Below, one piece after another: positions 28,442 through 37,230 of a stretch of DNA of 51,531 nucleotides. Location: NCBI GenBank assembly GCA_002898795.1, contig BEIG01000008.1:1-51531 (forward strand). Direction: 5' to 3'. A model generated the notes under the pieces. That model had not been told where the DNA came from and did no database searches. It saw only the letters and a program-made list of their open reading frames with translations. The position numbers and the translations under genes are program-made. The first letter of the stretch is position 1; each line of letters opens with the position of its first letter. This DNA comes from a bacterium HR30. Lineage in GTDB: Bacteria > Desulfobacterota > Binatia > HRBIN30.

Positions 28442-30934
28442 ATGGCCAAAGGATGGCGGGTTGGCATGGGAGGACCAGAAAATCGGTTGAAACTTGTTGC
28501 CCCGGTTCAGTGGGTTCGCGGGGTGTCCCTCGCTTTGCTGCTCGCGAGCACACACGGCCTCCTCCCAGCCGCGCACGGGCAAACGAAAAACGTGGCACTC
28601 CAGCCGCCGAGCGTAGCGGTGCCGGTGTCCGGTACGGTGACCTTGGAGTTGCGGATCGACAATCCGAGCGAAATTATCGGCTATAACTTCGGCATTAGTT
28701 ACGACCCCTCCCTGCTCGCCGTCGATAGCGACTTGAGCTTTAACGCACCGAATTGCCTTGCTCAGGGGAACCGCGCAGACCCTGGCAAAATCTGCATTGC
28801 GATTGCTTGTCCCAATCCGTTGCCCCTGTCGAACACGAAACTCGCCGAGATTGTTTTCCGAGGCGTTGCCAACGGCACGGCCGTGGTGACGTTTGCCAAC
28901 GTCACCTGCGGCTCGAGTAGTGTTCCCGCATGTCTGCTGGAACGGGAGAGTGGTGGTTCCTTTGCCTGTGCAACTTCGGGCACGACATTCCAGATCGGTC
29001 CCACACCGACGCCGACACCAACCCCGACGGGCACGGCGACATCAACGGCAACAGGAACGAACACAGCCACCGTCACGCCCACTCCCACTCGCACGCAGAC
29101 TCCGACGAACACGCCTTCGGTAACTCCAACTGCAACGTTCACTTTCTCGCATACAGCCACCCGCACTGCGACACCGACAGCAAGTTCGACTCCAACGCCG
29201 TCGTTTACGTTCTCGCCTTCACCGACGCGGAGTTTCACACCCACGCGCACCGCAACCACCACACCGACTCAGACGATGACAGGCACTTCGACCCGCACTT
29301 CGACGGCTACTGCCACGGCCACGCATACTCGCACGGTTAGTCCGACTCCGACGGAAAGTGCTTCGCCGACGTTTACGGCGGTGGCGACCAGTACGCGCAC
29401 ACCAACCGCTTCGAGCACTTTTACGCCGAGCGTGACAGGGACCGCTACTCGGACGCCGACCGCTTCGCCCACGGCGACGCTGACCCCTTCGCCCAGTGTC
29501 ACGCCGAGTCAGTCTCCCACTGCAACGCAGACCAGAACGGTCACTCCGACACCCTCACCAAGTTCGAGCCCGACGTGGTCGGCCACGTGGAGTCCAACGT
29601 GGACCAGAACCAGTACGCCCAGCCCAACGCTCACCGCGACGGCCACTGCAACGTCAACCCGCACCCCCAGCGTAACGCCGTCAAACTCGGCTACGCCAAC
29701 GGCCACGTTCACGCCTACTCGGACGCTTTCGCCCACCCTTTCGCCCACACCATCGATTACGCGAACTCCGACGAGCACCATTACCGGCACTCGGCCTCCA
29801 ACGTTCACCCCAACGAGGACGGCGACTGCAACGGGTACATCGAGCTTTTCGCCAACAGCGACGCGTACGGGAACACCGACGCGGACCCCAACGAGCTCGG
29901 CCACACGAACTGCCTCGCCCACGGCCAGCGTGACCCCAACGCCCTCGAACACGGCCAGCTCGAGCCCCACGCGATCCCTCACGCCGACGCCCACAGCTTC
30001 GTTTTCTGAAACACACAGCCCTACCGCGTCTCCAACGCGCACGCCTTCTCTGACTGCAACGCCCTCACCCTCGATTACGGCTACGGCGAGCCTCAGCCCA
30101 ACTGCCACAGAACCGCCGGAGGCATCACCGACATCCACGGGGACACCCACTCAGGAATTCACGGCGACGCGGACAAAGCCACCCACGATTACACGCACGC
30201 CAACGGTAACCCCAACGTTTACGCATTCCCCGCTTCCCACAGCCACGGCTTCTTCGACGCTCACCGCGTCCCCAACGGCAACAGCCACGGACACCGTGGC
30301 GCTTTCTCCAACGGAAACGCCGACCGGTACGGCCACCCCTTCCGAAACTCCGACCGTGCTGCCGTCGCCCACACTCACCCCAACGCTCGAGCCCACGCCG
30401 ACGAGCACGCCCACTTTAGCGGTTAGCCCTACCGCAAGTCCCACCGTGGCCGCATCTCCTTCCTCCACCGCTACCATGACGCCTGAGCCCTCTCCCACCG
30501 AAGAACCATCGCCGACGTTGTCGCCTACGGAGACGACCGCCACACCCAGCGCATCACCGACGGCCGAGGCTACGCATACGCCGGTGACCACTCCACAGGC
30601 TTCGCCCACGCCAAGTGCCACGGCCACCGAGCTTCCGCCTTCGCCAACCCCGACGGCGGAACTGAATCCTTGCCCGGGAGATTGCGACGGCGATGGGCAA
30701 GTAGCGGTTTACGAGATTGTGCGCATGGTGAACATTTTGCTGGAAACTTCTCCTGTGGAAGTCTGCATTGCCGGAGACCTTTGTGGCGACGGACGCATTA
30801 CGGTTGACGAAATCGTCCTTGCTGTTCGCGCGCTACTGCTGGGTTGTCCGTTCCCGGTTTCCCCAGATCGGTGCGCCTTGGAAAACCTTTCGGGGCCGCT
30901 GCAGTTACACGTAGCGGAACAAAGCGTGGGTTAG
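28442..30934 (+). CDS. Secreted cohesin-like / Thr-Pro stalk / dockerin-like protein
   Basis: About 830 residues from ATG 28442; a GTG at 28427 in frame is an alternative, and the AAGGAG nearby does not settle the choice. A signal peptide ends at AHGQ. Residues ~45-180 look like a cohesin-type beta sandwich ([51 protein letters not shown]). About 550 residues of Thr/Ser/Pro stalk follow, the longest in the window. The C-terminus (about 743-802) has two dockerin-like calcium loops, [14 protein letters not shown] and [14 protein letters not shown]. There is no sorting tail. Cohesin and dockerin modules usually bind each other, so this protein could chain or cross-link with the dockerin-bearing neighbours. 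Assignments are by pattern. It overlaps the convergent CoxE gene by 30 bases. Confidence 0.82.
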   Translation: MAKGWRVGMGGPENRLKLVAPVQWVRGVSLALLLASTHGLLPAAHGQTKNVALQPPSVAVPVSGTVTLELRIDNPSEIIGYNFGISYDPSLLAVDSDLSFNAPNCLAQGNRADPGKICIAIACPNPLPLSNTKLAEIVFRGVANGTAVVTFANVTCGSSSVPACLLERESGGSFACATSGTTFQIGPTPTPTPTPTGTATSTATGTNTATVTPTPTRTQTPTNTPSVTPTATFTFSHTATRTATPTASSTPTPSFTFSPSPTRSFTPTRTATTTPTQTMTGTSTRTSTATATATHTRTVSPTPTESASPTFTAVATSTRTPTASSTFTPSVTGTATRTPTASPTATLTPSPSVTPSQSPTATQTRTVTPTPSPSSSPTWSATWSPTWTRTSTPSPTLTATATATSTRTPSVTPSNSATPTATFTPTRTLSPTLSPTPSITRTPTSTITGTRPPTFTPTRTATATGTSSFSPTATRTGTPTRTPTSSATRTASPTASVTPTPSNTASSSPTRSLTPTPTASFSETHSPTASPTRTPSLTATPSPSITATASLSPTATEPPEASPTSTGTPTQEFTATRTKPPTITRTPTVTPTFTHSPLPTATASSTLTASPTATATDTVALSPTETPTGTATPSETPTVLPSPTLTPTLEPTPTSTPTLAVSPTASPTVAASPSSTATMTPEPSPTEEPSPTLSPTETTATPSASPTAEATHTPVTTPQASPTPSATATELPPSPTPTAELNPCPGDCDGDGQVAVYEIVRMVNILLETSPVEVCIAGDLCGDGRITVDEIVLAVRALLLGCPFPVSPDRCALENLSGPLQLHVAEQSVG
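28999..30660 (+). repeat. Thr/Ser-Pro stalk-coding repeat (cohesin-like protein)
   Basis: About 550 codons of TPT, TAT, SPT and TRT units, more Ser- and Ala-rich than the shorter stalks. It generates open frames such as a His/Asp/Asn-rich one at 29575-30009 that are artefacts of the periodicity. Confidence 0.85.
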
Positions 30935-32092
30935 GCCGTAAAGGAGTTCCTGTGGTGTCGGCGCCACCACCACGTGCGTGCAATGAGGCGCGTAGTGCAA
31001 AAATGCACTGTCGCCCGTGCCCCAACGGGTTGGATCCTCCGGTTGGACCCAGAGCACGGCGCGGCTGCGATGGCGAAGATCGCGCAGAATCTCCGCACGC
31101 GGAGGACGATGATTGTTGCGTCCATCCCCGAGGATCAGGAGAAGAGTGTTGCGGTCGAGGCTGCGGAGGAGCTCTGTCTGGACGGTGGCTAAAACGTTAC
31201 CGAAGTCGGATCGCGCATAAACGTCGAGTGGAGCTAAGGGCTGAACGTGGCCCGGACCCACTTCCAGCTCTACGGCACGGTCGACGAAGGCAAGAAAAAG
31301 CGCACGCCGAAAATACGGCTGAGCGGCGGCGAGGAGGTGAAGGAAGAACTTGGTCGCATTCGCTACGGAATGCGACATATCGCACAGAGCGACGAGGTTC
31401 AGGTCGCGAGGATGCTTGCGATGGAAGACGGGTCGGGCCAGGAGCCCTGCTGTACTGACGGCCTTTCGGAACGTGGCCCGAAAGTGCAGTGTGCCTCGGT
31501 TGGTTCGCTTCCGTCGCCGCCCCAAACGCCGGCGAAAGATTTCCACCATTTTTCGTAATGCCGGGCCAAAGTCCTCCGGGCCGGCAAAGTCGAGAGCTGT
31601 CCAGGGGCGGTGAAAGAGTTGTTTGTGGGGATCAGCGTGCCCAGGTTCTTCCACGCCGGTTCCGTTCGACCTTTGGGCAGACAATGCAGGCACCACGAGC
31701 TCCGCCCGTGCGCGACGGTCGTACTCGCGAAGAAGGTCCTGGACCGGGCGTTGTCTCCGGCTCGGACGCGGCCGCAAACTCATCGAGTGGTCCTCGTAGG
31801 GCCTTCGCCCCGAGTTGCGGCCACCAGTCGTCACGAGATGGTGCTGGCGTCGGCGCTTTTGGCGCGGGCGACCCGCAGGGAGGAGCAAGGGGAAGAATTG
31901 CTCGAACAGGGCTTCGAACGTTGGCCGGTGCTCCGTGGTTTTCACCAGGCACGCCGCGAGGGTTTCTTTCAGGATGAACCGTTCCACGCCGAGGAGCTGA
32001 ACTCCGCGGAATGCATCGAGCACCTCCGCAGGGCTTATATCGATGCCTTGCGAGCGCAGGGCTTGCACGAAGGCAAATAGGCGTTGCGTCAT
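30905..32092 (-). CDS. CoxE-like VWA-domain protein
   Basis: This 395-residue protein begins with a helical region (FAFVQALRSQGIDISPAEVLDA) typical of CoxE-like proteins. It continues with a long Arg-rich linker (about 75-130) and ends with a von Willebrand A domain. The metal site motif DxSxS is present as DMSHS at 238-242, and LLLILGDGRNN follows as the late Asp-containing strand. VWA proteins of this class work with MoxR ATPases as chaperone pairs that insert metal cofactors or activate enzymes. The MoxR gene lies directly upstream, 17 bases away, so the pair is complete. No CO dehydrogenase or other obvious client enzyme is in the window, so the target is unknown. Confidence 0.87.
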   Translation of the reverse strand: MTQRLFAFVQALRSQGIDISPAEVLDAFRGVQLLGVERFILKETLAACLVKTTEHRPTFEALFEQFFPLLLPAGRPRQKRRRQHHLVTTGGRNSGRRPYEDHSMSLRPRPSRRQRPVQDLLREYDRRARAELVVPALSAQRSNGTGVEEPGHADPHKQLFHRPWTALDFAGPEDFGPALRKMVEIFRRRLGRRRKRTNRGTLHFRATFRKAVSTAGLLARPVFHRKHPRDLNLVALCDMSHSVANATKFFLHLLAAAQPYFRRALFLAFVDRAVELEVGPGHVQPLAPLDVYARSDFGNVLATVQTELLRSLDRNTLLLILGDGRNNHRPPRAEILRDLRHRSRAVLWVQPEDPTRWGTGDSAFLHYAPHCTHVVVAPTPQELLYGLTHALFRYV

Positions 32093-32109
32093 CGCTTGCT
32101 ACAAGCCCT

Positions 32110-32985
32110 TCAGCGGCCGCTCGAGTTCAGGAGGGAAGTCCAGCGTTGTTGCACGAGGGAAAGGTCTTCTTCATGCTTGATCAGGGCCGTGATGGATGCT
32201 TTTGCGTGCGGGTCATTGAGCTCCTTCACCCCAAGGGCAACTAAAGCCTCCGCCCAAGCTATGGTCTCGGCTACGCTGGGGAGTTTACGGAGGGGAAGCC
32301 GGCGGGCACTTTGCACAAAGCGAACGATGTGTGCCCCGAGCTTTGCTTCGAGCTGTGGTACTTTGAGCCGTACAATCGCTTCTTCCTGCTCCCGTGTTGG
32401 AAAGTCGAGAAAGAAGTAAAGGCACCGGCGGCGCAATGCGTCGGAGAGTTCGCGGCTCCGATTGGAGGTAAGAATCACGGTGGGCGGCTGCTGGGCTCGG
32501 ATGGTGCCAAGTTCGGGAATCGAGACTTGGAACTCGGCGAGGAATTCCAGCAAGAAGGCTTCGAATTCTTCTTCCGCCTTGTCGATTTCATCGATGAGGA
32601 GCACTGCCGGCGGCGAGCTGCGGAGCGCTTTCAGGAGCGGACGATCGAGCAAGTACTCCGCAGAGAAAATTTCCTGCTGCGCTTCGTGCCAGCTTCCGTT
32701 CCGTCCCCCATCGGCCTGCAGGCGCAGTAGTTGCTTGTGGTAGTTCCACTCGTACAGCGCTTTGGATTCGTCGAGTCCCTCGTAACACTGCAGCCGCAGC
32801 AGCGGCCGTCCCAGAGCCTCACTCAAGGCTCGGGCAATTTCCGTTTTGCCTGCCCCAGCCGGGCCTTCTACCAGTAACGGTTTGCCCAGGGTGAGGGCAA
32901 GCCGCAAAACCGTAACGAGGCCGGGAGGGGCGAGGTAGGCTGCGCGAGTCAACTGAGATTCTAACTCTGGATATGGTGGGTGCAT
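32110..32985 (-). CDS. MoxR-family AAA+ ATPase
   Basis: About 291 residues from ATG 32985; a GTG at 33006 is an alternative and neither has a clear ribosome site. Walker A is GPAGAGKT at 41-48, Walker B is LLIDE at 129-133 followed by IDKAEEEFEAFLLE, and sensor 1 is a VILTSN strand with the arginine-rich ALRRRCLYFFLDFP segment after it. This is the standard MoxR layout. MoxR ATPases form rings that remodel client enzymes with a VWA partner. The partner CoxE-like gene follows immediately. Cytoplasmic. The client cannot be identified here. Confidence 0.9.
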   Translation of the reverse strand: MHPPYPELESQLTRAAYLAPPGLVTVLRLALTLGKPLLVEGPAGAGKTEIARALSEALGRPLLRLQCYEGLDESKALYEWNYHKQLLRLQADGGRNGSWHEAQQEIFSAEYLLDRPLLKALRSSPPAVLLIDEIDKAEEEFEAFLLEFLAEFQVSIPELGTIRAQQPPTVILTSNRSRELSDALRRRCLYFFLDFPTREQEEAIVRLKVPQLEAKLGAHIVRFVQSARRLPLRKLPSVAETIAWAEALVALGVKELNDPHAKASITALIKHEEDLSLVQQRWTSLLNSSGR

Positions 32986-33041
32986 TGCTAGCGCCAAGTG
33001 GAGCACCAGTGGGTTGAGGGTTCAACTCGCACCTTTCTGCG

Positions 33042-34001
33042 CTAATGCTTGGCGGGCAGCGGTTTCCGCCCCACCTGGAGCCCAGCCTCGCCCAAGATGC
33101 GCCGGAGGTGCTGAATGCTGATGTCGTTGACGACTCCGCGTTGTACGAGCACGGAACGGAGGGTTCGCAGAGACCACTGATGGCGGGGTACCCCGCACTC
33201 GGCCGGGCGCCTGCTCGCCAAGGAGAGAATGTTGCGGCGGATTTCCGGGGTAAATCTCGTGGGACGCATGGGCTTTCGCGGTGCTTGGATTCCAATAAAG
33301 CCCTGGAGGCGAAACCGCCGAAGCCAGTAACGGACCGACGACGGGGCCATTCCGACTGCGGCTGCGATTTCCGCTTCCTGCAGGCCGTTGGCGTGTGCCA
33401 AAACAATGCGAGCACGTCGCCCAACTTCTGGCTTCGCCCGCTCGAGGAGTTGCTCGAGGGCGGCCCGTTGCTCGGGCGATAGCGTCAACGGTGACGTTCT
33501 CTTTCGTTGCCACAGATCGGAAGGCAAGGGGACGCCACGCAACACCTGCCGTACACTTTCGACACTCAAATGTTTGACTAACCCGCGACGCAGCACATGA
33601 GATTGCAGCCTGCGGAGCGACCAGTTGTCGAACGGTTCCCCCAAGGATCTCGGATGACTCATCGCGATTCGCACGATGGCATCGCGAATGTTGCTGTCGA
33701 CCAGACTACGCCGCCGCCCCGCGTCTTCGGGTCCGAGACCGGCGATTCGCCTCTGGGTAAACCGATGGATCCAGCGCCGCACTGTGGAGCGGTGGACCTG
33801 CAAATCCCCGGCGATTTGCCCGAGCGTTGCGCCCCGCGCCCAAAGCAACACAGCTTGCGCCCGCCGCGCGATGTTTTGTGGTGACTCCTGAGCAATCAAG
33901 TTGAGTTCTGCCCGTTCCTCTAGTGTGAGCTCGAGCGGCTCGAGGCGTGACGCCGCGAAAGACTTCGTGGGCCGTTGGTTGGCACTCCTTCTTTGAGCCA
34001 T
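33042..34001 (-). CDS. Tandemly duplicated IS630-type HTH protein without a DDE domain
   Basis: About 319 residues from ATG 34001 (a GTG at 34013 is possible). It consists of two copies of the DNA-binding N-terminal half of IS630-family transposases. Copy 1 (about 26-157) has RGATLGQIAGDLQVHRSTVR and, later, NWSLRRLQSHVL with VESVRQVLRG. Copy 2 (about 173-308) has NGLQEAEIAAAVGMAPSSVR and, later, QWSLRTLRSVLV with IQHLRRILGEAG. Each copy therefore keeps a helix-turn-helix and the second winged-helix segment, but the DDE catalytic half is absent from both. It may be a domesticated regulator or a remnant fusion. No terminal inverted repeats or target duplications were recognised nearby. Confidence 0.8.
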   Translation of the reverse strand: MAQRRSANQRPTKSFAASRLEPLELTLEERAELNLIAQESPQNIARRAQAVLLWARGATLGQIAGDLQVHRSTVRRWIHRFTQRRIAGLGPEDAGRRRSLVDSNIRDAIVRIAMSHPRSLGEPFDNWSLRRLQSHVLRRGLVKHLSVESVRQVLRGVPLPSDLWQRKRTSPLTLSPEQRAALEQLLERAKPEVGRRARIVLAHANGLQEAEIAAAVGMAPSSVRYWLRRFRLQGFIGIQAPRKPMRPTRFTPEIRRNILSLASRRPAECGVPRHQWSLRTLRSVLVQRGVVNDISIQHLRRILGEAGLQVGRKPLPAKH

Positions 34002-34073
34002 GCAGACGCGCACAGCGCTGGCCCAGCTTTATAGAAGGTAGAGTGGTTGAGTGCAAGCAAAACGTGGTTTTGC

Positions 34074-34232
34074 TCAAACCTCGTCCCAAAACTCTTCTGC
34101 CCACTCAATGGAGTTCTGCCACGGCTGTTCGCACGCCGCCAGCCATGCTGTAAGTACCGCCCGGTCGTGCTCGCGTGCGCTGGAACGCCTTTTCTCGGTT
34201 CGTACGGGTCTTGTCGCTCCGAGTTGACTCAT
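34074..34232 (-). CDS. Small protein of unknown function (52 residues)
   Basis: A short gene supported mainly by its ribosome site: AGGAGG lies six bases before ATG 34232. The product is charged, with a basic N-terminal half (RTEKRRSSAREHDR) and a C-terminal half rich in Trp and acidic residues (EWAEEFWDEV). No signal peptide or membrane segment is visible and I recognise no family. It lies between the exported coiled-coil gene and the HTH gene on the same strand, so it could be co-transcribed with either. The frame stays open upstream, but that extension lacks a ribosome site. Confidence 0.5.
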   Translation of the reverse strand: MSQLGATRPVRTEKRRSSAREHDRAVLTAWLAACEQPWQNSIEWAEEFWDEV

Positions 34233-34386
34233 TGCGCCCTCCTGGCCCGCGTAGCGCACGCAAATATTGCGCCACAAAGGCGAGGCGAGACATAGTGTTG
34301 TACCGAACCCGTCCGGTGTCAGAAATGGCCGCGCGGCTTGTATCAAAATTCGAACGATAGAACCGCGCTCGTCAGGTGATCGTCGC

Positions 34387-35040
34387 TTAGCGGGCTTGAC
34401 GCTCGGACTGTTCGAGGAGGCGATCCACGATTTCCACAGTTCGGTTGGCGGCGCGTTCCGCTGCCTCGCTTTGTCTCACTGCGTCCTCTGCCGCGGCAGC
34501 CGCTCGGTCAGCAGCGGCTTCCACCCGGGCAACGAGCTCTTCGAGCGATGGTTTTGTGGGCTGTGACGCTTGCGCTTCTGGTTGTGGCTGGGTGGTCACT
34601 GCAGGAGGGGGCGGGGGCTCTGGTGGGTTAAGAGCAAGTTCGATTTGCAAGCGTTTGCTCGCAGGGATGCCGCCCGAGAACTTCAGCAGGCCCAGGTTCG
34701 GGTAGGATTCCGCCAAGGTGAATGCGCGGCCAAAGTCGACTTCGACGTTACGGCGTAAGTAGTAGAGGCGTACCTCGTAGGAGTCCCAGGGCCACTCGGG
34801 GCGGATTTCCTGCACCTCGGCGTAATCGGGGTACCCGTATTGGTCCAGGTAGAGTCGGAGTTCTTCCATGCGGGCCGCTTCGCGGTCCAGCGTGGCTCGG
34901 GAAATGGGGTAGGGGTCACCAATCTCTGTAATGTAGGGGCGGCGTGCCGGAGTCTCTCGTCGGACCTCCGCCCTCGTCGGTAAGGCGGAAAGGATCAGGG
35001 CCAGGCAAACACTGGATAGCAGCCACTGTTGGTACCTCAT
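34387..35040 (-). CDS. Exported coiled-coil protein of unknown function
   Basis: 217 residues from ATG 35040, chosen because AGGAGG lies seven bases upstream (a GTG at 35046 would add two residues). A signal peptide ends at TRAE. The middle part (about 30-135) has YPISRATLDREAARMEELRLYLDQYG and AEVQEIRPEWPWDSYEVRLYYL, which I do not recognise. A Pro/Gln linker follows (EPPPPP), and then an Ala-rich heptad helix (LVARVEAAADRAAAAAEDA) with RTVEIVDRLLEQSERQ at the end. The helix resembles the trimeric coiled coils of envelope lipoproteins, but there is no lipobox Cys. It is probably periplasmic or envelope-associated. Confidence 0.8.
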   Translation of the reverse strand: MRYQQWLLSSVCLALILSALPTRAEVRRETPARRPYITEIGDPYPISRATLDREAARMEELRLYLDQYGYPDYAEVQEIRPEWPWDSYEVRLYYLRRNVEVDFGRAFTLAESYPNLGLLKFSGGIPASKRLQIELALNPPEPPPPPAVTTQPQPEAQASQPTKPSLEELVARVEAAADRAAAAAEDAVRQSEAAERAANRTVEIVDRLLEQSERQAR

Positions 35041-35221
35041 GACCAAACCTCCTAATCACGGCAGCGTACGGGAGCTCGGGATTACGATCAAGCAAAAATT
35101 TACGGCCCTGTATTTCGAGCGGCTCTTTTGGGGTCTCTTGCTTGCAGGAGCTTTGCGGGGCTAGGAGCCTGCGATACGTTGTGGAGGCCGCGTGAGGGCT
35201 GGTGAACGGAGTGAGAGAACG

Positions 35222-36241
35222 ATGGCAATCGTCCGCGGTGAGGAGCTGACCTATACGAAACTGCAATCCATGGATTTCAGTCGCACGCTGTGCCTGCAGT
35301 CCGTTAGCGCTTTGGAAGTCCATGGCCCTCATTTGCCCCTGGGCATGGATTTGTTCATGGCCCGTTGGATGGCGGAAGAGGCAGCTCGCCGCTTTGCCGC
35401 GGCGCACCCCGATTGGACGGTCGTACTCCAGCCCCACTTACCTGTAGGCACAGATGAACTTCCGCTGCCGGGATCGGTGCGGGTTGACCCGCACACGTTT
35501 TATCGTCTTCTTTGGAGCCACGCGCGATCTCTGGTGGAAGCAGGCTATCGGTACATCGTTGTGACGAACGGCCATGGGGGACCACGCCACGCTGCCGCAA
35601 TCGAGCACGTTTGCCGCAAGATCAGCCGCCGCTACGGAGTATCCATGTTTTCCCCGTCCATTCTCGCCTTGCACCGGATCATTACGGGAGAGCGCTTTGC
35701 CGAAGTGGAGTCCATTCTCGGTCGCCCGCTTTCTCCGGAAGAGCGTGCAGGTCTGCTTGCTGGCGAACATGCCGGGGGCTGGGAGACCGCCTTCCAGTTG
35801 GCCGCGAGTCCTGACACCGTAGAACCAATTTGGCAGGGCTTGCAACGCGATGAACCACCCAAGTGGGCAGTACTCAAGCGACTCGCAGAGCGATGGATCT
35901 CGTGGCGGGAGCGAAGTGGGAAGCCGGCCGAAAAAATTCAAGAATTTGTCGATGGAGTTTCCGGTGGAATTGGTTGGTTGCTCAATGCTCGGTACGGGTA
36001 CGGCGGGCCTCCGGTGACTTACAAAGGAACTCCGGCGGTGGCTTCGATCGAACTGGGGCACGCCTTTCGCGAGGTGATGGTGCGCGACTGTTTGGAGATG
36101 ATCGAGCAGGTAACCAAGGGTGTTGTCTCGGCGGAGGCGATCCGCAGCATTGCTTCGGACCACCCGCTGATTCAGCCGTTAGTTTGGCGGCGTGTTGCCT
36201 GGGCTTCCGTTGCGATTGTGCTGGTGCTGTGGTTGCTCTGA
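35222..36241 (+). CDS. Creatininase-family hydrolase with C-terminal membrane segment
   Basis: 339 residues from ATG 35222; a GTG at 35192 would add ten residues without family similarity. The metal-site motifs of the family are present: EVHGPHLPLGMD (Glu32, His34, His37, Asp43), NGHGG (His118) and GEHAGGWET (Glu182, His183, Glu188). Creatininase-type enzymes hydrolyse cyclic or linear amides, as in creatinine breakdown and the formamide step of mycofactocin- and deazaflavin-type pathways. The C-terminus adds a single hydrophobic helix (WASVAIVLVLWLL) at the very end, like a tail anchor, which is not typical. The next gene is a luciferase-like oxidoreductase 26 bases on, so the two are probably co-transcribed. 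Substrate unknown. Confidence 0.85.
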   Translation: MAIVRGEELTYTKLQSMDFSRTLCLQSVSALEVHGPHLPLGMDLFMARWMAEEAARRFAAAHPDWTVVLQPHLPVGTDELPLPGSVRVDPHTFYRLLWSHARSLVEAGYRYIVVTNGHGGPRHAAAIEHVCRKISRRYGVSMFSPSILALHRIITGERFAEVESILGRPLSPEERAGLLAGEHAGGWETAFQLAASPDTVEPIWQGLQRDEPPKWAVLKRLAERWISWRERSGKPAEKIQEFVDGVSGGIGWLLNARYGYGGPPVTYKGTPAVASIELGHAFREVMVRDCLEMIEQVTKGVVSAEAIRSIASDHPLIQPLVWRRVAWASVAIVLVLWLL

Positions 36242-36267
36242 CCGACCGAAGGCTGAGAGGAGGAGGC

Positions 36268-37206
36268 ATGCTGTTCGGCTTACACACTGGCCCCCAAAAC
36301 TGTTCGTACGAGGAGCTAGTGGATCTGTGGCGTTACGCCGACAATGCAGGGTTTCATTGGATCTCGGTGTGGGACCATTTTTACCCGGCCATGCTCACGC
36401 CAGAAGACGCGCTGGGGAGTTGTTTCGAAGCCGTTTCGATCATGACGGCCTTGGCCAAGGAGACCCGACACGTGCGTGTTGGCTGCTTGGTGTTTTGTAT
36501 GGCTTATCGGCATCCGGCGGTTTTGGCCAACGCGCTGGCGACCATGGATCACGTTAGTGGCGGGCGCATAGAGGCTGGCCTGGGAGCAGGGTGGAGTCAA
36601 ATCGAGTTCGACGCTTACGGCATCCCCTTTTTACCCATTCGCGACCGTCTGGATCAGCTCGAAGAAGGAATCCAAATCATTCGCTCGCTGTTGACCCAAC
36701 CGGTTTCCAATTTCGAAGGGAGGCACTACCGTGTGCGAGAGGCGAGGTGTGAACCAAAGCCTTTGCAAGATCGGCTGCGGCTTTGGGTAGGCGGGATGGG
36801 AGAGCGGCGGCTACTCCGAATTGCAGCACAATATGCGGACGGCTGGAATGTGCCCTTCATCAGCCCAGAGTTGTTCGGCCAAAAGAACGCTGTGCTGACA
36901 CAATGGTGCGAGAAGCTCGGGCGCGACCCAGCTTCGATCACCCGTACGGTGAACGTTGGGCTAGCCATTGCGCCGAACGAGGTGGAGCTGGCAAAAAAAC
37001 GCGAAGGGTTACGCCAGCAGTTCGGTGCTGCGCTGGAACTGCTCGAACCCGGAATGCTGGTTGGTACGGTGCCACAGGTGGTCGATCGGATCGAGGAATA
37101 TCGCCGTGCCGGGGCGGACTGGATCATCGTTGCGTTGCGAGCGCCGTTCGACCGCGAAGGCTTCCAACTATTTACCGAAGAAGTGACCCCGGCATTTCGG
37201 CGTTGA
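36268..37206 (+). CDS. Luciferase-like (F420-type) oxidoreductase
   Basis: 312 residues from ATG 36268, preceded by a purine-rich AGGAGGAGG. The longer open frame from 35863 is a coincidence of the overlapping creatininase frame. The protein follows the luciferase-like monooxygenase (LLM) fold: an N-terminal FGLHTGPQNCSYEELVDLWRYADNAG, then ISVWDHF near residue 30, HPAVLANALATMDHVSGGR and LGAGWSQIEFDAYG, and a C-terminal VVDRIEEYRRAGAD WIIVAL segment. Members use F420 or flavin. The HYR-type pocket cannot be assigned to a cofactor with certainty, but F420-dependent forms dominate among similar sequences. The operon partner upstream is a creatininase-like hydrolase. Substrate unknown. Confidence 0.88.
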   Translation: MLFGLHTGPQNCSYEELVDLWRYADNAGFHWISVWDHFYPAMLTPEDALGSCFEAVSIMTALAKETRHVRVGCLVFCMAYRHPAVLANALATMDHVSGGRIEAGLGAGWSQIEFDAYGIPFLPIRDRLDQLEEGIQIIRSLLTQPVSNFEGRHYRVREARCEPKPLQDRLRLWVGGMGERRLLRIAAQYADGWNVPFISPELFGQKNAVLTQWCEKLGRDPASITRTVNVGLAIAPNEVELAKKREGLRQQFGAALELLEPGMLVGTVPQVVDRIEEYRRAGADWIIVALRAPFDREGFQLFTEEVTPAFRR

Positions 37207-37230
37207 AGGTTTGCCCCCCGTGGCCGGTCC

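Noticed and set aside
29575-30009. A His/Asp/Asn-rich plus-strand open frame inside the cohesin-like stalk gene
   Set aside because: Artefact of the repeat periodicity within the larger stalk frame.
17815-30660. CRISPR-like regular repeats
   Set aside because: The period is six bases and in frame with Thr-Pro codons; there are no unique spacers of 25-40 bases.
35863-36267. N-terminal extension of the LLM oxidoreductase to 35863
   Set aside because: It overlaps the creatininase-like gene in another frame; the ATG at 36268 has a strong ribosome site and matches the family start.
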